Shown: positions 45,951 to 55,095 of the stretch, piece after piece
How positions within the stretch are numbered: the stretch's first letter is position 1
How the letters are laid out: the number at the start of each line of letters is the position of its first letter
Assembly: GCA_029215795.1 (NCBI GenBank)
Contig: JARDYH010000005.1
Location: forward strand, 44,271,001 to 44,335,000
Reading direction: 5' to 3'
Origin: Anniella stebbinsi
Lineage: Eukaryota; Chordata; Lepidosauria; Squamata; Anniellidae
DNA: 64,000 nt
Notes under the pieces: model-generated
What the model was told of the DNA's origin: nothing
The model's input: only the letters and a program-made list of their open reading frames with translations
The model's database searches: none
Translations under genes and position numbers: made by a program

Positions 45951-46559
45951 ATTTCTCCATCTATACCAGAGACTCTCAGAGCTTCCAGACAAATATTGGG
46001 GGCAACTGATTGATCTTCTCCCCTGCTCTCAACCCTAAACTGCTCATATCCAATTTGTGCATGTCAATCTCAGGCTGCTGAAACAATTCCAGCAGCCAAG
46101 GCATCAGTCCACTTGAGCACAATGTTTGGCAGAAATGAAAAATATAAATTAAATAATAAATAATAAATAAAATAACTCAGCCAGGAGAGAAGGGAGGGGG
46201 CAGTATTGAGGAGATTAGCCTGCAACTTCTACACCCTGCAAACAAAACTACCATAAAAACATTTGACCGTGGTCCCCACATAGATGAGAATGGCTTCTGA
46301 GTGCTGTTGCTACTATTGCCATCCAAATGGGCTGACGGCAGCATTGCAACCAGTTACCTGGGCTTGAGCTGTGTTGCATCATGCTAATTATTCATCTTTA
46401 TCAGGTGGTTTGCAAGACTTGTGGTTCCTAAACCTTCCCACTGCAGAGCAAAAGAAAGATCTCTGTCTTTCTCCAGCACCAGCACCATTTCCTTTCCTTC
46501 CCCATTCCTTACAAAAAAGATTTCACATTGTTTGAAATGGTATCTCATACACTCTGCTT
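45951..46559. other. unassigned non-coding DNA
   Basis: An AAAT/AATA-rich run at 46140-46176 could be an old LINE or SINE tail. Nothing else is recognised. Confidence 0.4.
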
Positions 46560-46632
46560 GGTGCCAGCTGGCTGGGGATGTTGGGAGTTGTAGTCCAGCA
46601 CATCTGCAGGGTACCAGGTTGGGCAGAGCTGC
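46560..46632. mobile_element. short palindromic MITE ('GGACTACAACTCCCAT' family), partial
   Basis: 'GATGTTGGGAGTTGTAGTCC', 'AGCACATCTGCAGGGTACCA', 'GGTTGGGCAG': the right half of the family. The left half is missing. Confidence 0.75.
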
Positions 46633-47436
46633 TTTGGCCTAATATATCTCAAATGTCTAAAGACTTTGCATTGATTTCTAGACACCAGCAGTGCACAAGT
46701 CTGAATGCTGTAGTCCTGATCTCCAGCCTCCTCTTTTTTGGCTATAGCATATACCAATTAGATGCCCACAATTTATGCAGCTCTGGCACCTGATTAGCCA
46801 TCTGTAAAGCAAAGGCCTGGCAGACTGTCACATGACATTGAACTGCACTAGGGCTAAATTATTCCAGGGAAAAGCTAGGCACCTTTGCCTCAGGCGCAGC
46901 CAAGTACGGTTTGAGGTTGCAAGTGTACGTGCCTGCTGCAACCATGGAGGCCAGTAAGCCAGTCTGCATAGAAACTGAAGCAGTTTAAGGCAAATGGAAG
47001 AAGACACGGCTGGAAAATGCTCCATAATATTTGTAAGCTGTTTGCCAAATGGGTTGGCTCAGCAGCTGCCAGGTATACACATTGAATAATTTTGTCTCTA
47101 TTCAGCCCTCACCCTGTCTACAAACTAGCTTCACTCTGATGCCCTGTTCCAGCTTCTGCCACCCAGAGAGTAGAGGAAATAAAAGGACAGAGGGGTTAAT
47201 TAGGCACCTTAAGTGTCCTCAACCAGCTTACTTCACAGCTTAACAGACTGCAGAGGGACTAAGCTGTGTCCTGACAAAATAGCCTCATATATTTTTCCCT
47301 CAGAGTTTAAGGTCACAGGCAGAGCGTGCCAGAAACCTGATGCATATCTCTGTTCAACATTTTTGGAGAACCATTGCATTATTGATACTGGAGGAGAGCA
47401 GGTTATGACTTCAGGAAAGGTGAAAATGGCTTAAAG
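46633..47436. other. unassigned non-coding DNA
   Basis: No gene or repeat recognised. Confidence 0.4.
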
Positions 47437-47570
47437 CAAGAGTGGGCAATTTGTAGACCAAAACATCTGGAGAGCCAGAACCCTGAGCATCCCACACTAT
47501 TGGCTCTACTGACTAGGGCTAATGGGAGTTTTAGGCCAAAAACATCTGGTGGGCACCAGATTGGAGTACA
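47437..47570. mobile_element. short palindromic MITE ('GGACTACAACTCCCAT' family), diverged
   Basis: 'AGAGTGGGCAATTTGTAGAC' and 'CCAAAACATCTGGAGAGCC' at the left face 'CTAATGGGAGTTTTAGGCC' and 'AACATCTGGTGGGCACCAGA' at the right. About 134 bp. Confidence 0.7.
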
Positions 47571-47576
47571 CAATGG

Positions 47577-47756
47577 GCCTGTCCAGACAACGCACTAAAC
47601 CACGGTTAGGCCACTAACCCTTTTGAAGCAAATGGTTAGTGAGCATATTTAAACATGCAGCCACCAAAGTAAGAATGGTTCACATGACACGCTAAACCAT
47701 AATGTTTAGCTTAAAATGCTTAACCACTGTGGCTTAGCATGTTATCTGAACAAGGT
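47577..47756. mobile_element. hAT-like MITE, second family
   Basis: The ends are imperfect inverted repeats: 'CCTGTCCAGACAACGCACTA' with 'AACCACGGTTAGGCC' at the left, and 'CCACTGTGGCTTAGCATG' with 'TTATCTGAACAAGG' at the right. The flanks CACAATGG and CACTAATGG resemble an 8-bp duplication with one extra base. About 180 bp, non-coding. Confidence 0.6.
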
Positions 47757-47899
47757 CACTAATGGACAGGATGGGCTGATGCGTTGACTTGGTACGAAGC
47801 CACAACTGGGCCCAAACCCGGTTTAAAGGTTGATACAGCTGGGGGTGGGAGGGCATGAATGACCTATAGGAGATAGTGAGGACGTGTGTTTGTGTGTGT

Positions 47900-48090
47900 G
47901 GATTCCTCTAGATGATAGATTTAAGGCTCATGCACGGCACATTAATGGTTTTACCTCTATAAGAACGAAGCGCAAATCAGGCATGCAGCTGATTTTTATC
48001 CCCGTTAATGCGCTTTTTCAATTTTGCATTAAATAGCGACTTTTAATTTCCGCAGAAGTTACAGCGCCTTATCTTAGTGTAAACGACTTC
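47900..48090. mobile_element. Harbinger-like MITE, copy C, left half
   Basis: It starts GGATTCCTCTAGATGATAG and continues 'AAGAACGAAGCGCAAATCAG', 'GCATTAAATAGCGACTTTTA', 'AAGTTACAGCGCCTTAT', parallel to copies A and B. It breaks off near 48085-48108. The right half resumes at about 49991. Confidence 0.75.
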
Positions 48091-48522
48091 TGAGCAGTTG
48101 CATTAATGGTGATAGTGGGTGGACTGTGGTGATGTCGTGCATGAAGAACTGCCCCTTTGCCCCTTCGGCGGGAACACCTCCCACCGTTGTCCTGCTTCCT
48201 CCCTCCCTACTTCCTTCTTCTTCTTTTTAAAACCCCTCTGGAATCTTTATTTCGGAGACACATGGGACTACTCACATGGAGCTGGTTCTACAGGAAGCAA
48301 GGGAGGTTGAAATAAGGATGTGCGCATAATTTGAGATCTGCCAATGCAATCCCCCCCCCCCCCGCTCCCTTGCTGGGATCCTGGCTGGAAAAAGGCAGTG
48401 AAACTTGTCTCCGTGCAGTGCAAGCGAGTTCTTGCCATTGAACTGTCATCTTGTGCACTGTAACTTGCGAGTAAGGCACATTAAGTTACCTCCTCCCCTT
48501 CTGTCATTGCTTTACCGGGAAG

Positions 48523-48542
48523 TTGTGTGTGTGTGTGTGTGT
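48523..48542. repeat. (GT)n microsatellite
   Basis: About 20 bp of GT dinucleotides. Confidence 0.95.
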
Positions 48543-48790
48543 ATCTGTCTTATCGGACAAAAACGACCATTTAGTACTGAGATACCACTGCAATATCTTT
48601 ATTCTACAAATGGTTACAAGTCATTTCTACAAGCCCATTGCAAAGCGTGGGTGGAGTAATCAGAAAGGTACAGCGCATGTTGTAAACACACAGGAATGGG
48701 GTCCCTGCCTGATCATTGTAATGGCACTGGGTGTTGGCACGCCAGACAATACGCTCGAGTCTCCTCACTCGACGCTGAAGGACACACAAT

Positions 48791-49016
48791 GGCTGAATTC
48801 GGACAACACGATAGTCAATGGTGGGGTAATAATCAACTTTACAGTTGTTCATCTAGAGGGTACTCCCCAAACAACATGGTAATAAATAATCAACCGTGGT
48901 GTGGATTAGGATCAGCGCTGAGTTGACTATGGCAGCATTTGGATGACACGATAGTCAATATAACTGACAATTGTTTCCCCCCACCCAGTTGCTTATTGTG
49001 TCGTCCGAATTCAGCC
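48791..49016. mobile_element. MITE with GGCTGAATTCGGAC termini (AAT duplication)
   Basis: The left end GGCTGAATTCGGACAACACG and right end CGTCCGAATTCAGCC are inverted repeats of about 24 bp with few mismatches, flanked by AAT on both sides (48788-48790, 49017-49019). At 226 bp with a 3-bp duplication it fits a Harbinger-like non-autonomous element. A third terminal-like block, 'GATGACACGATAGTCAATA', occurs inside at about 48942 in the same orientation as the left end. Confidence 0.75.
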
Positions 49017-49569
49017 AATGAGTGCTCCGTACCGCGGAGGCACAGCTGCAACCGACCATTCTGTTTCTTGAATACAGCTAGGCAGAATAACAGCAGCTAC
49101 ACTGTGTGTGGAAGAGGGGACAGGGGAAGAGGGGACAAAGAGACATCAGTGCCAGCTAGGTTTTTTTTGTGGGGGGGGCAGCACCCAGTCCTCCCGACTG
49201 CCCAGTAACCCATCTCTGCAATGCAAAGACTGCTGGGATGGTGAGGTTGCCCTCTGGACCCTCAGCATTGGGAATTCCAGAACCAACTGTGCTGGCATCT
49301 CAGTGTCTGGAAACAAGCAGAATAATGGGAATTTTGAATGGAACTGGGACATCAGTGCAAAATGCAGCATTGTAACAGAAAGGCTACACAAAAAATTGTC
49401 CTTGAAGCGGCAGATGTGCCTAGTAGGAGGTTGCAAAGCAGCGGGAGTTAAGGGGCATCTGGAGCTAGCATTGGGGGGGGAGTGTCCCGCGTGGGTTTCT
49501 CTCGTCCCATCCCATACGAGCCTGGCCCAAGCACCGCCAGTCGCAGGTACTGCTGCTCTGGCATATATC

Positions 49570-49790
49570 CATAGGCTTGCATTTCCGTTTGCTCCTGAGC
49601 AATTGCGGGGGGGGGGGGGGCTCCCCGGGAGGCTTGTGTATGTACATATGTTTTGTGTGCATGTTGCCGATTGCAAAGGAAAGAGTGGCCGGAGGAATCA
49701 GAAAGGGGTGGGCAAGACATCCTGTAAGAGCCTGTCTGAAGCCATAGGCTTGCATTTCCATTTACTCTGGAGCAGTTGGGGGGGGGGGAC
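49570..49790. repeat. direct repeat pair with G-runs, about 173 bp apart
   Basis: 'CATAGGCTTGCATTTCCGTT' with 'TGCTCCTGAGCAATTG' and a G-run at 49570-49620 recurs as 'CATAGGCTTGCATTTCCATT' with 'TACTCTGGAGCAGTTG' and a G-run at 49743-49790. This suggests an old internal duplication of a segment ending in a G-run. Confidence 0.75.
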
Positions 49791-49984
49791 TACTACAAAC
49801 GGTGATCGGGCACAAAGGAAGAGGTAAACCAGGTGACCAACAGCAGGTAACCCAGGTAACCAAAGGCGGGAGATTCAGGTGGACAGAGTGAACAAACGAC
49901 GGGAAATTGAGGGGGCAGTTCCACCAGGAAACAGGGCAGTGCTTTCGTCAACATTTCCCCATTCCAGCATCGCTATATGCTTAC

Positions 49985-50150
49985 TGGATCATGCGATTAA
50001 ATGTATGTAAACAACTTTAAAGCACATTGTATGGAGCCCGTAATTCGCCTCCACGCCTCTCAAACATAGGTATTAGGCGTAAACTCGCCTATAAGTTAAT
50101 GCGCATATTTGAAGAATCAGCCATAAAAGTGACCTCTTCTAGAGGGGGCC
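49985..50150. mobile_element. Harbinger-like MITE, copy C, right half
   Basis: 'CATGCGATTAAATGTATG', 'AAACAACTTTAAAGCACAT', 'CATAGGTATTAGGCGTAAAC' and the end 'CTTCTAGAGGGGGCC' follow the right half of copies A and B. The following TGT (50151-50153) matches TGT before the left half at 47897-47899, but that site lies in a GT run, so the match is weak evidence. Confidence 0.75.
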
Positions 50151-50215
50151 TGTGGTGGTGTTGGTGGTGACTTTTCTTTCTCCATGTGGCTGGAGATGGA
50201 AGCAATGTGTAGCAT

Positions 50216-50345
50216 CCAATATTAGTCCTACATAGAGAAAAGCCATTGAACTTAATGGGACGTAATGTTAGTTGTGACTAACTCCAGTCTCATTCATTTC
50301 AGTGGGTCTACTCTACACAGGACTAACGCTGGGTACTATCCAATA
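50216..50345. repeat. short palindromic repeat ('TAGTCCTAC...GGACTAAC')
   Basis: 'ATCCAATATTAGTCCTAC' at the left is roughly the inverse of 'AGGACTAACGCTGGGTAC' plus 'TATCCAAT' at the right, with 'CATTTCAGTGGGTCTACTC' inside. A related copy lies at 57300-57395. Confidence 0.55.
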
Positions 50346-51179
50346 ATGGAGAAGTAGTGGTGACTGAACTTAAAATGTTGGGTAGCTTTTGGAGAGCTGC
50401 TGGCATAAGATACCTCCTGCTTCCTGCCACCATTTGGATTAAAAAAACACACACCACTGCACAGGAAGTGACCAAACATTTGAGAATAAACAAATGAAAG
50501 TATGGGCTATCAAACAGCTGCCTCAGTTTGCTTTTAATGCCCCCCTGATCTTCCATGTGTCCCAGAGCCAAGCTTTTTCCAGAACCAATTTGCAATGTTA
50601 GCCACCTTTGCTCCATGGGTAGGAAACAGTCATTCATCTCCAGTCACTAACTCAACTCATTTCTCTGTGCGAGCCTCTGGGGCTCAGAAAGGGAAAACTG
50701 GCAAACTTTTTGATAATGAAAATCTATCACTGCCTGGCTATGTTGGCCGTTGAGCCCTGAGCCCAGGCAGGAACTGAAGGTTGAAGGACAGAGGGAGCTT
50801 TTACAGGTAGCTAGTTGCATAAAAGGCAATTAGCAAGTACAGCTAAAATTAGATCAATGACTTCTTGCTGTCAATGGTCGAAAGCATCACTGCTTCGTTT
50901 CCCTGCCTCCTTCCCCCTGCGAGGACCTTGGCATTCTTGCACAAGGCTTGGCGATGATTTATGAGGCAAAAATTGTCATGCAAAATAAGCTAGGGGGAAC
51001 ATAGACTGAAAACCAGCTGGTACCTCTCATGGAAGACCCTACATAAACATCTGCATTCTTATTACAGCAGAATATTGTCTCATACCAGGTAACATATTAG
51101 AAATCCCAGTGATACCTTTCTGGCTCTTCCCCTGCCCTATGCTGAAAGTCAGTTGTATAATTGTTTCACAATGGTGTGT
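50346..51179. other. unassigned non-coding DNA with a repeat-free block
   Basis: The block 50870-51000 ('TCAATGGTCGAAAGCATCAC', 'GGCTTGGCGATGATTTATGA', 'AATTGTCATGCAAAATAAGC') has no repeat signature, includes an octamer-like ATGCAAAA, and may be conserved non-coding DNA. The rest is unassigned. Confidence 0.25.
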
Positions 51180-51262
51180 GGTAATGGATAAAAGGGTTGG
51201 ACCCAGGAGACTGGGACTCGAATTCTAGCTCTGTCATGGGAACATAGCAAGTTGTTTTATGT
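51180..51262 (+). mobile_element. tRNA-derived SINE head (MIR-like), split copy
   Basis: 'GTGTGGTAATGGATAAAAGG' (A-box region) and 'GGGACTCGAATTCTAGCTC' (B box) followed by 'TGTCATGGGAACATAGCAAG'. The body of a MIR-like SINE appears only at 52015-52140, 750 bp further on. Confidence 0.6.
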
Positions 51263-51837
51263 AGTATTTGTCATAGGCCCATTCTTTGATCCAGGTCAGG
51301 ATTTCTGTATGACCTGCATTAAGCATAGATAATCCATTCCAGGTTTTGTACCAGACAGACAAGGCAAATGCCAGTCTGCCTGTGGTGGCCTGCAAAGAAA
51401 GAACACTAAAATAAATATCAGTCTTGGGTGGAACCAGATTACTACTTCTAAGGACCCCAGGTCTGAGGACTCAACACTTTATACCTGATCAAATTATTTG
51501 TCACCAAGCCCAGTATTGTCTATTCTCACTAGGAGGGAGGGATTTGTTCAGTTAACCTGCTTAATTGCACTTCCTGAACAAATACACGAATACCGAAGGA
51601 TACTTCTCCAAATTTTGTAATACAGTTCTCCAATCAAAAGAACCATACATAAATGTATGCAAGGTAAAACTGTGCACACAAAAATGGGTATATCCATGAA
51701 AATAACAGGAAAGCATTACAGTCAGTGAAATCACCTGCAAAAAAAGTGCATTTTAGGAGAAATGTGCAGGAAAATATATATGAATCTTTGGGTGGACTTA
51801 AATTGAGAGAAATAAAATCGTCAGATTTGCCCATCCC
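51263..51837. other. unassigned DNA with the edge of an old repeat
   Basis: The right part (about 51590-51837) ends 'GATTTGCCCATCCCTATTG', the same kind of edge as the TTTGTGCAAAT-type repeats at 34 and 58.6 kb. I cannot define the left edge. Confidence 0.35.
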
Positions 51838-51990
51838 TATTGTGACTGGCAACAGCTGTCCAGGGTCTCAAGACAGAAGTCTTTCACATTACCTGCTACC
51901 AGATCCTTTAACTGGAAGTATTAGGGTTTGAACCTGGAACCTTCTCCATGGGAAGCATGCGCTCTACCACAAAGCTACATCTCTCCCGGA
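51838..51990 (-). mobile_element. tRNA-derived SINE, minus strand
   Basis: Read on the minus strand: 'GATGTAGCTTTGTGGTAGAG' (A box), 'AGAAGGTTCCAGGTTCAAAC' (B box), 'CCAGTTAAAGGATCTGGTAG', 'AGGTAATGTGAAAGACTTCT', 'TTGAGACCCTGGACAGCTG'. This is the head and body of a common sauropsid tRNA-derived SINE, different from the MIR-like type. The 3' end is missing. Confidence 0.8.
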
Positions 51991-52014
51991 TAAACATACT
52001 AGCTGGACTTGAAC

Positions 52015-52140
52015 AACTGAGCTTGGGTATCCTTATCTGCTAAATGGAAATAATGGTCGCCTACCTCACAGGGCTGTTGTGAAGATGCAAAAGGTTTTAT
52101 AAAGAATTTGCATACTTCAAAGGGTACAGAAATGATTGGT
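52015..52140 (+). mobile_element. MIR-like SINE body, split copy
   Basis: 'TTGAACAACTGAGCTTGGG', 'TCCTTATCTGCTAAATGG', 'CTACCTCACAGGGCTGTTG' and 'TGAAGATGCAAAAGG' match the body of a MIR-like SINE. With the head at 51180-51262 it may be one copy opened by later insertion(s). Confidence 0.6.
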
Positions 52141-52700
52141 GTTGATAAATTAATTAAATTAAAAATTAATTTAAAAGCAACTCAAAATTATTTTACATTG
52201 ATTGATTAAAATTAAAATAACACAGTAAGACAATTGAAATTGCCATACATTATGACACTCATATTAGAATAAAAAATATGTTCCAATGTGTTCAATAATA
52301 TTAGATTTGCCAGAGGCATCCTGATTACATTAACTAATTATATTAAGTAATTCATGCATTTTGATCTATAGGGGAATGCATTCTTTCAAGGAGACTGGTT
52401 TTGATTTATGTGCTAAGCTTTTGCAACCGTTTTTTGTTTCTCTGGACATTGTTTGGGAAACTTAATTGATGACATGCATCCATGTGTACACGCACACACA
52501 CCAGTTTGTAATTTTCTGAATTACAGTACTACCACCCGAACAGATAAAGTTGGCAGATTTGCCATCAGCAGACTTTTTACACAAAGCAGATGACAGGAAT
52601 CTGCCAGAATAGAGACTTAGCAATTTGGGCTGTCCCACTTTCTGAAGTTTGTTGTCTGGTGACAAGATCAGCCAGTTCCCTGTCATTGGTGGCTTTTAGC
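52141..52700. other. unassigned AT-rich DNA
   Basis: No gene or repeat recognised. Confidence 0.4.
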
Positions 52701-53025
52701 TAGGGTGACCATATGGAACGGAGGACAGGGCTCTTGTATCTTTAACAGTTGCATAGAAAATGGAATTTCAGCAGGTGTTATTTGTATGCATGCAGCCCTG
52801 GTGAAATTTCCTCTTCATCACAATAGTTAATGCTGCAGGAGCCCTGCCCTCTTTAGCTAGAGTGACCAGATACAAAAGAAGGCAAGGCTCCTGCAGCTTT
52901 AACTGTAATGAAGAGGGAATTTCACCAGATGCTGCATGCATACAAATGACACTTGCTGAAATTCCCTTTTCTATGCAACTGTTAAAATACAGGAACCCTG
53001 TCCTCCTTTTCATATGGTCACCCTA
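52701..53025. mobile_element. hAT-like palindromic MITE, copy 8 (TAGGGTGACC subtype)
   Basis: It starts TAGGGTGACCATATGG and ends CATATGGTCACCCTA, with all four internal quarter blocks present. It is followed after only three bases (GCA) by another family member. Confidence 0.85.
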
Positions 53026-53028
53026 GCA

Positions 53029-53347
53029 TAGGCTGACCAGATAAAATCCAGGTCAGGGCTCCTGTAACTTTAACAGTTGTAGAGAAAAGGGAATTTCAGC
53101 CAGTGTCATTTGTATGCAATTAGTTCCTGGTGATATTCCCTCTTCATCACAAGAGTTAAAGGTGCATGCACTATACTAGAGTGACCATATACAAAAGAAG
53201 GCAGGGCCCCTGCAACTTTAACAGTTGTGATGAAGAGGGAATTTCACCAGATGCTGAATGCATACAAATGACACTTGCTGAAATTCCCTTTTCTATGCAA
53301 CTGTTAAAATACAGGAACCCTGTCCTCCTTTCCATATGGTCACCCTA
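53029..53347. mobile_element. hAT-like palindromic MITE, copy 9 (mixed subtype ends)
   Basis: The left end TAGGCTGACCAGATAAAATC and 'CCAGGTCAGGGCTCCTG' belong to the subtype of the 27.6/31.7-kb elements. The right end 'CTTTCCATATGGTCACCCTA' and 'CAACTGTTAAAATACAGG' belong to the subtype of its left neighbour. It looks like a recombinant of two subfamilies. Flanking 'GCTTTTAG' (52692-52699) and 'GCTTTTAA' (53350-53357) resemble a duplication around the whole pair, slightly offset from the termini. Confidence 0.8.
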
Positions 53348-54789
53348 GCAGCTTTTAACTTCACTGCCACTCAGCACACAACTCCTTGATTAGCAGAGAG
53401 CTGCTATTTAATCAATCCAAGGCAGCAACTCCATGTTTGTGTATTTGTTTTTCTCAAAGAACCTGCACAGGCTCCATCAAACAGCTAGTGTTTATCAATG
53501 AGCAAGTGCATTTGGACACTGTACTTTAGGGTTTTCATAGTAAACTGTTTCCAGCTTCTGTTTACTCTGCGGTGAGGGAAAGATGGCCTGCAAGAGCCTT
53601 CTCAGTATTCTCATGGCCTATGATCCAGGACTGAATCTTGGCAAGGAAAACAGTGTCCTGGGCCTGAGCCCCTTGCTTAAAATGACGATCTGGTTCTGTG
53701 TTTCAAATTAAAGGGGAAGCCCAGGGAGCCTAGCCTCTAGGGCAACAGTAAAGTGATTTGGTGAAAGTCACATCTCCTTTACTCTGTCTTTGATTATGGA
53801 AGAAGTGTGAAGTCTGCAGTATAAAAAGAGGGCTGCTGCGATTAAAGCAGAAAGGGAAAGGGTCAGGCAGAGGTAAGATTGTTTATAGTCTGTGGAGGAG
53901 AGACAGACAGACAGACAGAGAAAACCAGAGAAAGAGAGAGAAAGTGAATGGATGTTTTCACCCCCTCCCCACTGCTTCTATGAATAGCACTAAGATGACA
54001 TTTCATGTCAGGCTTGTTAGAGAATGCATAGGGCTCTTGCACTCCGGTCATAGTAATAGACAGAAAGAGTACACTCACACAAGTATATAGGAGCCACCTA
54101 AAGTCACTGCTGAGTGTTTGTTTCAAACCACAGAAGATCATGGCTTAAAAATATTCCACTCCACATACAGCATTACAGAGGCTTAGAGCCTTCCTCAGCC
54201 CTTGCTAAAAACTCTGTGTTTCTGCACTTAAAGGGCCTGGCTGGCCAGCATTCCCCCCACCCTCGCCACCCTGTCTCCCACTTCTGTTCTGGCTGCTCCT
54301 CTCACAACCTCAGCCAGCCAAGGCTTAGTGCCTGATGCTGTCTCTTGCCTTGCTGCCAAAGGCTGCTCTGCAGTTTTCGCCCAGTCCCGTGGTTTAAAAG
54401 CTCTACTGATACTATTAAGGCAAACTTCCGTTTATGAGAATGTCCTCATGCCTCTGTCTTGCCACCTTTTGCCTGAAGAAGGTGTGAGAAAGATTAAAAC
54501 CTCCTTTGGTTTTACGGGCTTAAATATTGTCTACAGTGATCATCCTAATTATGACATTCAAAGACATTTATAAAATACCAATGTGACACAACTAATGCTT
54601 CTTGGTTCAAAAGGGTAGCTTAGATCAGAGGGATTTTTTTTAAAGTTCTTATAACATCTGTCTTAATTGTCAGAATAGTGATGGCTTGGAATCATATATG
54701 AAAAACCACTCAGATTCCGCAACCTGAAAACCCAATTATTGTTTTAGAATCAATTATGCAAAACTTGCCATTGTGTTTCTAGCAAATGG
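53348..54789. other. unassigned non-coding DNA
   Basis: A (GACA)n run lies at 53901-53919. 'GTATAAAAAGAGGGCTGC' at about 53819 is TATA-like, but nothing else supports a promoter. No gene recognised. Confidence 0.35.
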
Positions 54790-55095
54790 AAAATTCATAG
54801 AATAGTACAGTTGGAAGTGCAGGAATCCACCTTAAAGCATATCTGACAGATGGCTTCCAGCTGCACCTTGAAGGCCGCTAGTGTGCAAGAGCCCACTACC
54901 TCCCTAGGTAATTAGTTCCATTATTATATTGCTCTAACAGTCAAGTCGTTTTTCCTGATGTCCAGCCGGAATCTGGCTTCTTGTAATTTGAGCCCATTAT
55001 TCCGTGTCCTGTATGCTGGGATGACCGAGACGATATTCTGGCCCTCCTCTGTGTGGAAACCTTTCAAATAGTTGAAGAGTGCTATCATAATATCA
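54790..55095 (-). mobile_element. CR1 LINE 3' end, minus strand
   Basis: On the minus strand the frame (55151-54924) contains 'YLKGFHTEEGQNIVSVIP' and 'TRNNGLKLQEARFRLDIRKN', the highly characteristic C-terminal region of sauropsid CR1 ORF2. The 3' untranslated region follows and the plus-strand end 'TTCATAGAATAGTACAG' is the reverse of the CR1 'ATTCTATGA' terminus. It is 5' truncated, with substitutions and small gaps. Confidence 0.93.

Larger units (their letters stand above)
48091..49984. mobile_element. about 1.9 kb of DNA inserted in Harbinger-like copy C
   Basis: This stretch separates the two halves of one MITE and therefore arrived later, or as several later insertions. It holds a C-run (48351-48363), a GT microsatellite (48523-48542), a smaller MITE (48791-49016), and two similar segments with 'CATAGGCTTGCATTTCC' followed by G-runs (49570 and 49743). 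The 239-codon frame at 49108-49827 lies here, overlaps a 176-codon frame on the other strand, has no recognisable domain and is built partly on the G-runs. I could not identify target duplications or a single element covering the whole insert. Confidence 0.55.

Noticed and set aside
49108..49827. 239-codon open frame, the longest in the window
   Set aside because: No recognisable domain; it overlaps a 176-codon frame on the other strand, is GC-biased with G-run-derived glycine stretches, and lies in DNA inserted within a MITE.
51838..51990. tRNA gene on the minus strand
   Set aside because: A and B boxes are present, but no cloverleaf with matching acceptor stem follows and the downstream sequence matches a SINE body.
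53815..53835. TATA box at 'GTATAAAAAGAGG'
   Set aside because: Isolated motif with no other promoter elements, conserved frame or CpG enrichment.
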